Shown here piece after piece: positions 50,829 to 61,253 of a stretch of DNA of 64,000 bases (position 1 is the first letter of the stretch; the number at the start of each line of letters is the position of its first letter). Made by a program: the position numbers and the translations under genes. Source of the stretch: Epithemia pelagica (Eukaryota > Bacillariophyta > Bacillariophyceae > Surirellales > Surirellaceae); the NCBI GenBank assembly GCA_946965045.2, contig OX337230.1, forward strand, positions 3,968,001 through 4,032,000. Reading direction: 5' to 3'. Below the pieces are notes generated by a model. It did not search any database, was not told where the DNA came from, and worked only from the letters and a program-made list of their open reading frames with translations.

Positions 50829-51824
50829 CTATTTCTGACGTGGTTTCTTGGCTCCACTTTTGTCTTCATTAGTCGTTGAATTGGAGGCAGACTCGTACTC
50901 CGCAAGCAGGTTTCTGTGTCGGCGTGGCCGCATGGTAAGATTACAAGGGCACAGCTTCAGCACAATCTGCTGGCTGTCGTTGACGACGTAGGATGGATGA
51001 ATAGTATCCTTGTTCAACTTCTTGTGGCACTTTGGTACACTGCAGATAAAGGTCGATTTTGGGCCAACTCTCGTGTACACATACATTGTCATGGGATGAT
51101 GGTTTCCTCCACCTTCTGACCATGACACACACTTGTTTTGCGGTCCCAAATATTTCTGCTCCATTGTATAAAACGACGCAGACGATGACGTCTCCATTTT
51201 AAACTTCTTCCGTTCTTTGTTAACCACGTCCAATGGACCGACTTGGAAACTCAATGGATCAAATGTGACAATTTTTGAGCCTTCTTTCATCGTCGCAAAC
51301 AACCCAGCGACAAAATCGTTTAGGTAGGGCGCGGCAGGGGCCGAACGCGTTCCAAACACGTCACCAAAATTGTTACAGAATACTTTCATCACGACGTTTC
51401 CCGACTATGTCAGGAAATGACGATGTTCCGCCTTTTGTAGTTCACCGTTGCGTAGCTCCACCGCCGCGTGACCCACCAACTCCACCAGTTGCTTTCTAAA
51501 AGTAAGCGACATGTCATAACGCCCCTTCACAATCTCGATACCTCGGCTTGTACAGCCATGGGTATAGGCTGCTTGCATCACTGCGTTCCCCAGACCATGT
51601 CCAAAATCTACGAAAATGTCCGATGATTTAAGTTGGAGAAGATCTAACAGCATTGTCTCTGTAGGTTCTGGCAAGAGGCGACCATATTGGGCGCTTGAGA
51701 TGCACGTATTGGCTTTCCTTATTTCACGTTGCGCCTCAATGGCTTGCGTTGAATCAAGCCCAGTAATGTTGCGACCAGCTTTCTCCCAGTTCTCAACGAA
51801 TTCCTCCACGGTAATTCGTGGCAT
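50829..51824 (-). pseudogene. DOT1-like histone methyltransferase-domain gene with one in-frame stop
   Basis: Frame from ATG 51824 to the stop at 50829, 332 codons, interrupted only by TAG at 51405-51407. Upstream of the stop is a SAM-binding motif I of DOT1 type (SSDIFVDFGHGLGNAVMQAA) followed by 'GIEIVKGRYDM'. Downstream in the same frame is the NN-F motif (VFCNNFGDVFG), then 'LFATMKEGSKIV', which matches the DOT1 post-catalytic strand, and 'CVSWSEGGG'. The protein ends in a basic Lys/Arg-rich tail. DOT1 enzymes methylate histone H3 Lys79 without a SET domain. A single C-to-T change (CAG to TAG) would explain the stop. The gene is either a young pseudogene or needs readthrough or an error correction. 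Confidence 0.7.
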
Positions 51825-52540
51825 GCTGAAGGCCACCTGCTACTGACTCAGCCGTATTACTCTGCCTGTAAGAATTCTGTCTTCCTACATTCACTTATCA
51901 CCATATACCCAGCTGCGTGTGTTCCGTTTTCTTCACAACCAGAGGTGCAAGCAAGTTTTCTTCACCACCAGAGGTCTAAGTGAGTTTTTCACTGGTGGGA
52001 GACTGACGTTCGCTTTCATGCAGTCTCGTGTGGCATGTTACGGAAGATCATTCAGCGATATAACTGACGTCAGGAAATCACTGACGTAGTGTCGTGTATT
52101 ATGTGACGCAACATCGTGTCAGCTAAGTCATAACTGTACTATTACTACTGGCGACGCAGTGGCCTGCACGACCATTGGCAGAATACGCTTACCATCTCAG
52201 CGTCATCCGTTATCATCCATCAGCGTGCACAATACGGTGTACTGCAACAAGGCCAAAATCACATATGCAGGCAGGAGTAAATGACGCACCATGTGCGTGA
52301 CGTATTTGAAGTTATAGTGACTTCGATATTATTAAATATCAGTGTATGACGCGACTCAGCTCTATGCGATGACGTACTTCAAGTGACGCTAGATAACAAT
52401 TCGGCACATTCCTTGTTTGACCATAGCGTATTCATCTCTCAATATATAAAAATTATCATTCTTCTAGGGTGGTTGCCGTCTGTTTGGGGGCTTAAACGCG
52501 CAATTTTGGGGGATAAGTCTCCTATTTCTCATCTCTCTCT
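51825..52540. other. Non-coding region with TGACGT-type motifs
   Basis: About 0.7 kb upstream of the DOT1-like gene. It contains several TGACGT/ACGTCA sites (for example at about 52064-52087) and motifs shared with the 290-bp array family. No gene is supported. Confidence 0.4.
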
Positions 52541-52548
52541 CTTCCTGA

Positions 52549-53274
52549 CAGGGTTTGGAATTTCCAAAATCACCCAAGGAAAGGGAATTTAAATTTCCAA
52601 TTTGGCATCATTCAAGTCTCGAAATTGAATTCGAATTCAGGCTTTCCCAGAAGCAAAATTGGAAATTGAATAGAATCCGTAATTTTGGAATTAAAGTCGT
52701 CCGTAATGAACTTGAAATTGACAATTCCAAAGAATCAGTTCCCAAAATTGAATGGAATTTCAAATTTCCAAAATAGAAGTATGAGAAATTGAATCAAAAC
52801 TCTCAATTTCCATTTTACGATTCTTTGAATTGAATTGAATTCACATTTTTACCCATAATTTCATTTCAATTTCGAAATTAGAAGCTTCTTATACGAGAAA
52901 ACTACCCATTTTGCTCACGTAATAGCAAGAAATAGTACAAAATTTTGTGTCAAGTTGAGTAATTGCTCCTTTAAAATATAGGAAATTGAATGGAAATTGG
53001 CCAATGCTCGAGTAGAAGGGATGGAAATTGAATGAAATTAGGCATTCGTCGCATCGCAGTAATAGAAATTGAATGAAATTGGGCATTCCCGATGACTATG
53101 GCAGTGAAATGGAATGAAAATGTGACATTTTACACGAAGGGAAGCGAAATTGGAATTGAAATTATACATTCCGTAGTCGAGGAAGACAAAACTAATGAAA
53201 ATTGAGTAATTTCGTTTAAATTCTTCCCAATTTCCGAAATTTACAAAAATCTCAATTCGGAATTCCAAACCCTG
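52549..53274. mobile_element. hAT-type MITE, 726 bp, with 8-bp target duplication
   Basis: The ends are CAGGGTTTGGAATT and AATTCCAAACCCTG, inverted copies. They are flanked on both sides by the same eight bases, CTTCCTGA (52541-52548 and 53275-53282). An 8-bp duplication with CAGGG-type ends is characteristic of the hAT superfamily. The interior has no transposase; it is extremely rich in AATT-containing words such as GAAATTGAATG and AATTTCC on both strands. It is therefore a non-autonomous element. Confidence 0.88.
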
Positions 53275-53282
53275 CTTCCTGA

Positions 53283-53720
53283 ACACACAGCACACAAACG
53301 ATAAATTCTTGGGCGACCTACATGCGAACAAACGTCGTAGAAATAAATTTTCTCAACAGCGCATCAGCATAAAGACTCAATCAGAGACGTTTCTCTTATA
53401 GATCTGTTAGAATAGTTATTCTGAGTAGTGTCTCAAAATAAGAAGGTGCGATGTTGACCGTCTCTAAATAAGCTTAGAATATGTCTTCTTTTGAGCTAAG
53501 TGCTAAGTAGACCTTTTCTATCCGAGTCTTATCTGCAGTGTCCAACTGCTAGAACTACCGACTGCAAACTGCGGACTACGGAGAGACCGCCTCCTCCACC
53601 CAATATTTTCTCACTCCCAGGTAGACTACCTGGAGGAAAACGGTTGTCTCCTAGACTCCTAAAATCCCAAACTTTTTGGACGATTGAAGCCTGATCCAGG
53701 AAAAAGCAATCCATCACATC
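53283..53720. other. Spacer between the MITE and duplicated block B
   Basis: About 0.44 kb with no supported gene. Confidence 0.35.
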
Positions 53721-55630
53721 GAGATGGGTCGCGTTTGGAAAGTCGACGCACCAAGACACACATAGATCCATGAAACATCCTTCAGCAAAAATAGGAACGA
53801 AACAAGACTAGTGAAGAAACGGACAATTTATCTGATCCAGAGAGACCGTTGATGAGTTGAGGGGAGCCACCCAGTCAAACGGATTCGAACAACAAGAGTC
53901 ATCGAGGAGGACAACGTTGTGACAGAGAGTGGACGGTCATCGGAAAATGGCAAATAGTTCCATTAGTATCTTTTTGGCAACCACAGAATTCGTTCCTACT
54001 AGAGTCTGCTGCAACACGTTCCGGAACGTGTCACGGATTCTCTCTCCGTCGTCTGTTGGAATGAATTTTTGTCTTTGCCGACGAAAAACCCATGCACCGT
54101 ACCAAACGCCCCAGTGCCATTCCACGGCAACCACACCGATCTCCGAGGAGAGGAGCGGAATCCAACGGAAAAAGCTTGTAAAAAAAGACAGTGCGTCTAC
54201 GACAACTCAATCTGCCTCGGCGGGCCATCTGAAGGCTTCCTCTGTTGCAGCTGTTCATACGAGGGAGAGAACTCCAATTGAGGTAGCAAGCATTCGAGGA
54301 CGTCCATGAAAGTTGCTTCCATTTCTTCTTCTTCGTCCATGAAATCTAAACTATGAGATGTACCATGCATCGTTTTCCTTGTACCACCGGCACCTTCAGA
54401 ACTTCTAGAATCGTGGCTTTCCTGCGGAAGACCATCATTACAAGAACGGACCTGCTTCTTCTCGGGGCTGCCAGACGAACCTCTTTTGTTGTTGCCTCCG
54501 TCGTCGTTACTATCTCCTTCATCTTCTCCTTCATCTTCTCCTTCACCCTTTTCCATGATTGCACCACCTTCCATGCGTTGGGGGAACATTTGATTCCAGG
54601 ATGCACGATTTAGAAAGTCTGTCGGAGCTGAGGAAGCATCCGGGGCCTTCATCATGTGGCGGATAAGATAGTTTGCTTCCCCTTTAGAAGTTGCTGCGTA
54701 TTCCATTAGAGCATTTTTCTTGCTGCTGAACCAATAGAAGTTCCATCTTGGACCAAGATCCGTCATGATTGTGAGAATGCCTGTATCTTTGTTCAGAAAA
54801 CTAGCTGACAGATGCTGTAGAACAACCTGACGATGAATCTCTTCGGTGGCGTTGTTCTCTTGTTTCTTCAGTTCGATGGCAGCCCACATGTGTCTTTTAG
54901 CTGTGTGGATTCCTTGATGTCGGTTTGCAGCCATCACGACATCAATATTGCCTCTTGTCTTAATGCCAGATGGTAAAAACCTAACGGACAAGAAAGCACT
55001 GGACTTGACTGCATCAAAAAGCTGGCTTCCGTCAGGGAGACATAAATTGGAACTTCTGAGGTAGGCCATGTACTGGCGACGATTGTCTTTGGAATCCTCA
55101 TTTTTAGTAGCATCCCAATAAAACGGAGCCATGTTGCTGCCTAACTCATGGCATGCTCGCTTTGTGTCCTCATCCGGTTCCCAATCTGGTGCATCGGGTA
55201 CAATTCCAATCGCATCGATGGCTCTATTGAATCCTGATACCGACGGGTTGGAGATAACTAGAGTTTTTTCCTCCTCCTGTTGTAGCTTCATCCAAGTGTA
55301 AATGGAGTTAATTTGCGCAGGCGTATCCAATTCGCTCGTGTCGTCTTCCCACTCCGCCGCGTCCCTTTGAAAATGAAAATTAGACGGCCTCTGCAGAAAC
55401 ACAGTCAAATACAGAGGTGCATGTGCCGTCAAGGGACGTGGTAAATTAAAAAAAATGATGTGAGGGCTTCAGTTTGTTGACTCTTGGATGGCGTCATGCG
55501 AAATAGATTGTTGTTCCTGCGGTCATGTAGTTCAATACTAGCCATCCGTCTCGAAAATAGGTGAAGTAGGCAAAGAGAGATTCGAATCTCAACATCGAAT
55601 ACAGATACACAATCACAAATTCAAACTCAC
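53721..55630. repeat. Segmental duplication, copy B (about 1.9 kb)
   Basis: Partner of 30313-32228, same orientation. The unrelated sequences outside both ends show a genuine duplication rather than a repeated assembly of one locus. The right limit is the donor site of the first intron of gene B. Confidence 0.9.
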
Positions 55631-55813
55631 TGGTTGGACAGGCGGCCCCAGCCTGTAGGTGCCGCTGTCATCAAGGGAATCAAAACCGCCTATTTCTGTG
55701 CCGTTCGTATCTTCAAGGCACTCCACGCGCTTTCGATTGATATAGTCGTTATATTCTTGGTGATTGGAGAGTTGCACAGGTTTGCCATCAACAATGATTC
55801 GCTTGCGCGCCAT
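54197..55813 (-). CDS. CR-like PD-(D/E)XK nuclease-domain protein, copy B, with header H
   Basis: Predicted 458 residues from exons 55813-55631 (61 codons) and 55390-54197 (397 codons), with a 240-nt phase-0 intron. The first exon is the header (MARKRIIVDGKPVQLSNHQE ... GTYRLGPPVQP). The second exon has the same restriction-endonuclease-like core as copy A: Asp ~211, Glu ~234, Lys ~236, then an acidic tail. Eight residues differ from copy A, all in the half containing the nuclease core; the acidic C-terminal half is identical. Header plus nuclease or kinase module is the general plan of Crinkler-RHS-type effectors, which are thought to act in nuclei and often on host or competitor DNA. Whether this header is related to the known ubiquitin-like CR headers cannot be judged by eye. 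Confidence 0.68.
55631..55813 (-). other. Header H exon of gene B
   Basis: Sixty-one codons, ending exactly at codon boundary before GTGAGTTTG. It is about 80 percent identical in protein to the header exon at 58563-58748, and the beginning of the following intron is also homologous (GTGTATCTGTATTCGATGTT in both). Confidence 0.8.
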
Positions 55814-55929
55814 GGTGCTGTTCCAATTTTTGGGGGGAAAGGTTATTTGTGTGATTCTATATGTTTTAGGAGTATATTTATACGTCGCCTCTCAGTTAAA
55901 GTTTTGCTGACGTTTTATACGTGACTCAA

Positions 55930-56785
55930 TTTCGCGTCAAGCGAGCTTGTGGACGTGGAAGAAGAACGGGTCGACACAGGCATGGTGCCAGCCGGAACTA
56001 CGAATCGCAGCAGAGCACTTGGAGAAGGAATCGTCGAACGAAAGCTGACAGAAGAACAACAACACTTGCCCACAAGGCCTCGCATTCGCATCGTGTCTCG
56101 TTCCAATCTCCAACAATGGAATGAACTTTTTTTGTTTGTGTACATGTTCTCTACAGAAATCGCTCTCCATACATATAGTAGTGTACTTTGGGAACAAAGG
56201 CGAACTTCTTCCACAAGAGATAGGTCGCGGTTGGAAAGTCGATGCACCGTACAAAACTCCCAGTGCGATTCCACGGCAACACCCTCCACCACAAGGAAAG
56301 AAAAGAAACGACAAAAGGATGATGATAGGAAACCACTTTTTCGTAGAAGAAGAAGATGCTCACGTTCGGTGAAACGACAAAAGGATGATGATAGGGAACC
56401 ATTTTTTTTGTAGAAGAAGAAGATGCTCGCGTTCGGTGACGGACCCACTTCGTACATCCGACGAGTTGATAGACCAAAAACACTTACCAGACCGAGGCCA
56501 ATGGAACGCTTGAGTCGCAACATGGCAATGGGCACCACGACAAACCAGGCCGAATACAATTTACCAAGAAAGGCCAAATCCTTGCGTGCCAACAAAAGAG
56601 TCGTTGTGTTTCGAAGGCTCTCAAGCGGGCTTGTCGTGGCTCACGATTTTGGGCAAACGACACGCCTATCGCAAAGCCAAAGCAGAAAGCAGGGGGGATA
56701 ATGGTCTTTCATTCGAAACAATGTTTACAAGTCGACCATATTCAATACCGAACGTTGCTTCAGAACACTAGGCCTCCTTTTAACG
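55930..56785. pseudogene. Mosaic of decayed fragments from the glycosylase and MATE genes
   Basis: Three pieces are recognisable. (1) 55930-56260 resembles 30040-30340, the 5' end and upstream region of the glycosylase gene, in the same orientation. (2) About 56420-56600 resembles 61650-61860, the 3' end of the MATE gene; on the minus strand it still reads 'RKDLAFLGKLYSAWFVVVP' but has a TAA where the parent has CAA. (3) About 56595-56680 on the plus strand encodes 'LCFEGSQAGLSWLTIL', a glycosylase fragment inverted relative to its parent. A ~60-bp tandem duplication lies at 56308-56436. The pieces are clearly diverged from the parents. No product is expected. Confidence 0.75.
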
Positions 56786-56787
56786 TT

Positions 56788-58748
56788 TCATAGTTGTCGT
56801 TTTGGGATGCGATGCCCGCCAGAGTTGACCGCCATGACTGTCTTTACAAAGGACTCTAGGTCATCTCTAGAGCTGTAGTGATACATACGTTCTTCCAGTG
56901 CAGCACTCACGGCAGCTTCGCTACCGTACCGAAAGGTTCCTGCGAACTCATAACCATCAGCGTCTGGACTCAACAGAGCAAATCCCCAATCAATCAGATA
57001 CAGGTTGCCGTTGGCGTCTTGCATGATATTTTCGGGGCGAATGTCCCGATGGAATACCCCAGCCGTATGTACAGTCTTTAAGAAATCCAAAATGCTGGCT
57101 ACATTTCCAACAGACAAAGTTCCAAGAAAGGGCCGCAGTAGCTGATCAAAAAACAACACACCGTTCGAAACCTTTGTGCATTTCAGAATTCCTGCAACTT
57201 TGGACTCCACCAAGCGATCCGATACGGCCTTCTCGTGGTCAGCAATATGCTGTAACCCATCTTTGAATACCTTGATCACTCCATTGTCTCCTCCCCAACT
57301 AGCCGAGTAAACTTTGGCAGTAGCCCCTTCTCCGACAAGGCACAAAACCTTGAGAAGTTTACCATCGACAGGTTCGTCAAACGTGGGAAAGTCTCGGCCG
57401 AGTTCTCTAGAAGACTTGGACAACATTGTAAGTAGTTGGCGTTGTCCTTCGCAACCAGGGAGCAGAGACGCGGGTTTTGTAACCTTGGAAACAAATTGTC
57501 CATCGACCTCCGTTGTTTCGGCCCAGCGGATTACTTGTTCGCCACGAGCGCAGTGGACTAAAGCCGTGTAGGCTCGGCGCCTTCCCCTTTGAATGCACAA
57601 TAATCGCTCACCATAGTCAATAATGTCCATCTGATCAGAGTCTAGAAACTCTTTCTTTTGTGCAAATGCTATTGTAACATCGTATTTTGATTGTGGTAGT
57701 TTGGGCCTCTCATACGAGGGAACCAAGGATTCACCATGAGTACATTCAGTCGTACAAAAATCAGGTTCCACGCCGGCAGATATTCCATTGTCTAATTTGA
57801 GCCAATGGCCTGATTTACTCCAATGTAGTTGCTGGTGAATGGTTCGTCCGGCTTGCACTGCCGATTCGATGAGTGTTGTCATCTCTTTCCAAAAATAACA
57901 ATGGTGGCTGTCGTCCTCGGATGGATCTGGACCATCGCTGCGGAATGCACTTGTCTCCACTGGATCAACTAGATCGAAAAAGAAATCCGTTTGAAAGGAC
58001 ATTCGTTTCTTGGCAATCAGGGATGAGAACGCGTGGCTCTTGGTAACGTAGGAAAGAGTTCGTTTGGGACGCTGCTTGTTCTCAAGAATGCCATGTATGA
58101 GTAGCATTGATTCAACCATTTCCTCGGTACGTCGTACGAGGGAATCGACGGAAAAAAGCTCTTTAGGTAACCAAAAGAGAGGTTGAGCAGTTATGATACA
58201 ACACTACAATCGGAATGCAGCAACAGAGAACAAAACAACAAACCTAAGCCACGCAACTTACCGTTATGCTGCCGGTGAATCGGTTCGTGTCGCCATGCAC
58301 GAGGGATTCCAAACAAGAGGGTTATTTTCAATGGACGACAAACGACGCCATTATCGGATCGGTGATGAAATGAGAGTAGGGAAAAGATGCAGGTAAGTTG
58401 AAAAAAGAGGCTGTGTAGGCTTCCATTCATTTGTGCTGTCCTGCGAAATGGAATGCTGGCAGTGTAGTTCCTCCCAGATAATAGGTGAAATCACGGGCAA
58501 AGAGATTTGAATCTCAACATCGAATACAGATACACCATCACAAATACTTCAAAAACACTCACGAATGGTTGGACCGGTGGACCCAACCGGTAGGTGCCGC
58601 CGTCATCAAGGGATTCAAAGCCGCCCATTTCTGCGCCGTTCGTATCTTCCAGGCACTTGACGCGCTTTCGATGGATATATTGGTTGTATTCTTGGTGATT
58701 GGAGAGTTGCACAGGTTTGCCATCCACAATGATTCGCTTGCGCGCCAT
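56788..58748 (-). CDS. CR-like protein: header H, PD-(D/E)XK-like region and protein kinase domain
   Basis: Predicted 533 residues from exons 58748-58563 (62 codons) and 58203-56788 (471 codons plus stop), with a 359-nt phase-0 intron; the acceptor after GATTGTAG is my best choice. The header is followed by a restriction-endonuclease-like region: Pro-Asp in 'GVEPDF' (~208), 'IAFAQKK' (~246) where the usual Glu is Gln, and a helix 'YGERLLCIQRGRRRAY'. The kinase domain follows with a glycine loop VGEGATAKVYS (~352), the Lys of IKVFK, HRDIRPENIM (~447) and IDWGFA (~467, DWG for DFG). All kinase catalytic residues are present, whereas the nuclease site looks degraded. Nuclease-fold plus kinase is a known CR arrangement. 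The gene is complete and may be active. Confidence 0.7.
58563..58748 (-). other. Header H exon of the kinase gene
   Basis: Sixty-two codons (MARKRIIVDGKPVQLSNHQE ... GTYRLGPPVQPF) ending at a phase-0 GTGAGTG donor. The promoter-proximal plus-strand sequence (CGCCATGGTGCTGTTCCAAT) is shared with the header at 55813. Confidence 0.8.
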
Positions 58749-59206
58749 GGTGCTGTTCCAATGTTTGGTGAACCGTTTGTGTGATGCTAATAGAGGGAAA
58801 TAAAGGTGGGCGCGACCCCGTGGTCCCAGAGAACAATTTGCAGTCGTCTGGATTTGGCCCATTGCGGCATGGTATCATGGATCACGGGTGTGTTCGTAGT
58901 ACCCGAGAAAAATGTTGCGACACAATGACACATCCCCATTTGCGAAGGTTTCTTCGCAAAATTTCGGCAAAGCGCGACCCGAATCGTGTCGATAAGCAGG
59001 GACTGGTGTGGTGATGGAATGGCAGCTGGAGTTTTGGACGGTTCACATCGAACTTTTTCATCTAGCGTCACGCAAGTTTTGTGCGATACGATCCATGGAT
59101 TCAACACAAAAAGACAAAGACAAACACGGAACAACAACAATACAATCGTAACCGAAAGAAAAAGACACATCAATAACATTGAAAGGAACAACGAAACAGC
59201 AGACCG
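58749..59206. promoter_or_regulatory. Divergent region between the kinase gene and the broken CR kinase gene
   Basis: About 0.46 kb that should contain the promoter of the minus-strand kinase gene and the upstream region of the plus-strand pseudogene. No header exon for the plus-strand gene was found here. Confidence 0.4.
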
Positions 59207-61253
59207 GTGAATAGCAACGACATTGCCAAGCAAAAGCGTCCACTAGGAGATGACGACGACGGTGATTCGAGCAGCAACGGCGCTGGCCGCTGCGGTGGTC
59301 CTGATGGGGAACGCTCAAGCCACGGCATCAGTAGGGGAGGGAAGCACCCGCGGATCGGCCATCACAAGGAAGAATCTTCTCGTGGCTCTAACACTTTTGG
59401 AAACTACCAACCCGCAACAAATGACAAAGACAAGAGTCTCCAAGAAACCATTCGGAAACTGCAAGCACAACTACAGGCACGAGCTGAACAAATACAGGCA
59501 CGAGCTGAACAAATACAGGCACGAGCTGAACAAATACAGGCACGAGCTGAACAAATGAGTCGCTTTTCGTTTGAAACACTTTGGACTGCCAACGCGGAAA
59601 ACTTCAAAGTTGAAAATGCAACATCTCTCTTCTCTCACGCCAAGGACAACCATTTTGGAGCACAAACCGTATTTGACACCAAGTTCCAGCAAAGTGGTCC
59701 CGACCGAGCCATTGTAGGCGCCATGATACGCCCATCGTCTCTTGTTCAAAAATTTCGAATAGGGATGGAAGAAAATGGATTCCAAAAGCATATGGGAGCG
59801 AGGCAGACATTTGCTCTTTCATTTTGGCGGCTGTAGAGGATATTATTTTTCTAGCATAGCAAGCAGGTATCGTCACGGCCAACAAAGTATTTCCCAGGTT
59901 GGAACGGAGTCTTCTCGGGTACCGCCCGGACATTTGATGATTCGAGACGAGGATGGAATCGGATTGGTTGCAATCGTAGTGAAACAGCCTGTTGAGGAAG
60001 CTGAGAGGACGTTGATTGATTATGAAAATGTTGTCGGTCATGCCTATGACCAAGCCCAAGCCATGACCGCTTTCGGGCAAGGAACATCGACCGTCGTAAT
60101 TTCGTCTTTTAAAGAATCCTTTCTTCGCTCCTTGGAGCCGGATGGTCTTTGCTCGGCTGAACACTTACAAGATGACGTCGTGGTTGAGACCGAGACGGCT
60201 AATCAAGCTGCGAAGAATATCAATGTGGCTGAGACCAAGAGATCAGCGATGCGGTGCACTGATACCTCTCCTGGTGTCTCTGGATTTCGAGATATTTCCA
60301 GTCTTTACATCGGGAGTGGAGCTGGTGGTGATTCCAGCAGCTCCACTCCCGATAGAAAGACTGGATCGACCTTTCTTGCTGAGCAAAATCGAAAACAAGA
60401 TCGAAAAATATACTCGACAGCTTCACATCGACCACATGATCTCGTTAGGATGTTGTATGATGCAACCAAGATTGCTAAATCAAAGTACACCACGACTCAG
60501 ATCTTCAAGCTCGATGCTAATAAATCGTACGAGTTTCCAAAGGCACTTTGTGTTGTCGACGGTGAGAAAGAAACATACTGCTGGGGAAAGTTGCAGGCCA
60601 CACTGGGTTACCAGATCGTAAGTAGAAAACACCAGTCCTTGAAACCAACGGCAGCCAAGCAGGAAACGATTGACAGCAATGACAAACAGTCGTATTACAT
60701 TATCGGAAGTCTAGGTCAGGGTTCAACCTCAAACGTCTTTCAAGCTCTTACCTGGGATGGAGAGCACGTTGCCATCAAAGTTTACGTCAAGAGGTATGGT
60801 GACCACTATGAGAGTCTCGACGATTCGGCATTTCAGAATGTTGCAACAGCAGCAGTGGAAAGGGAAAAGGACCATCTCCTCCTCTTCTACCCAGAATTGT
60901 TCGAGGATAAAGTCAAGACTGCAAAACTGTTTGGTCGACCATGCCTTGTCATGCCATTTATTCATCCTTTGACAAGGAATGAGCGATTCGATGCTACTAC
61001 GTTGGCTAGTATGGAAAAAGTTCTTGGGGAACAATTTCTAGGAAAGAACCTTCGATACAGCAAGGACGACGTAAGATGGCGTCATGTTGGGAACTATGCA
61101 AGCAAAGACGGGCCGACGCGAATAGCTTTGTCCAAAACACAATGGACAGTTTCAAAGCTCGCAAGGTCATTGAGAAAGAAACTAAGAGCCCTGTCTTTGT
61201 GTCCAAGGAAACGAATCAAGAGAATGTTCGAGTGTGTGATTTATATTGAATGA
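59207..61253 (+). pseudogene. Broken CR-like gene with heptad coiled coil, RPD-type nuclease-like region and kinase-like domain
   Basis: Plus-strand frames together resemble one CR-type protein. The N-terminal part has a Gly/Ser-rich start and a coiled coil of 7-residue units (QIQARAE repeated), with no ATG before residue ~117. Around 59800 the frame shifts. A third frame carries 'EADICSFILAAVEDIIF', then a TAG, and further on an 'RPDI'-like nuclease segment. The next frame, from about 59935 to 61253, continues with 'MIRDEDGIGLVAIVVKQPVE' and a kinase-like domain: glycine loop 'GSLGQGSTSNVFQA', Lys in VAIKVY, and 'KDDVRWRHVG' where HRD would be expected. At least two frame changes and one stop make a functional product unlikely. 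Splicing cannot easily explain them. Confidence 0.6.
59474..59557 (+). repeat. Four perfect tandem 21-bp units encoding a heptad coiled coil
   Basis: The unit CAGGCACGAGCTGAACAAAT plus A is repeated four times in frame, giving QARAEQI repeats. Perfect nucleotide identity in a broken gene points to very recent expansion. Confidence 0.9.

Noticed and set aside
30313-55630. The two 1.9 kb blocks as one locus assembled twice
   Set aside because: Unrelated sequence on both sides and about a dozen coding differences make a true duplication more likely, although reads should confirm it.
56423-56701. A real gene in the plus-strand frame at 56.4-56.7 kb
   Set aside because: It runs across the antisense MATE fragment and the glycosylase fragment and therefore reflects pieces of decayed genes.
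59250-59558. Alternative frame with RHELNKY repeats
   Set aside because: It is a shadow of the same 21-bp repeats; the QARAEQI frame continues into recognisable CR-type sequence.
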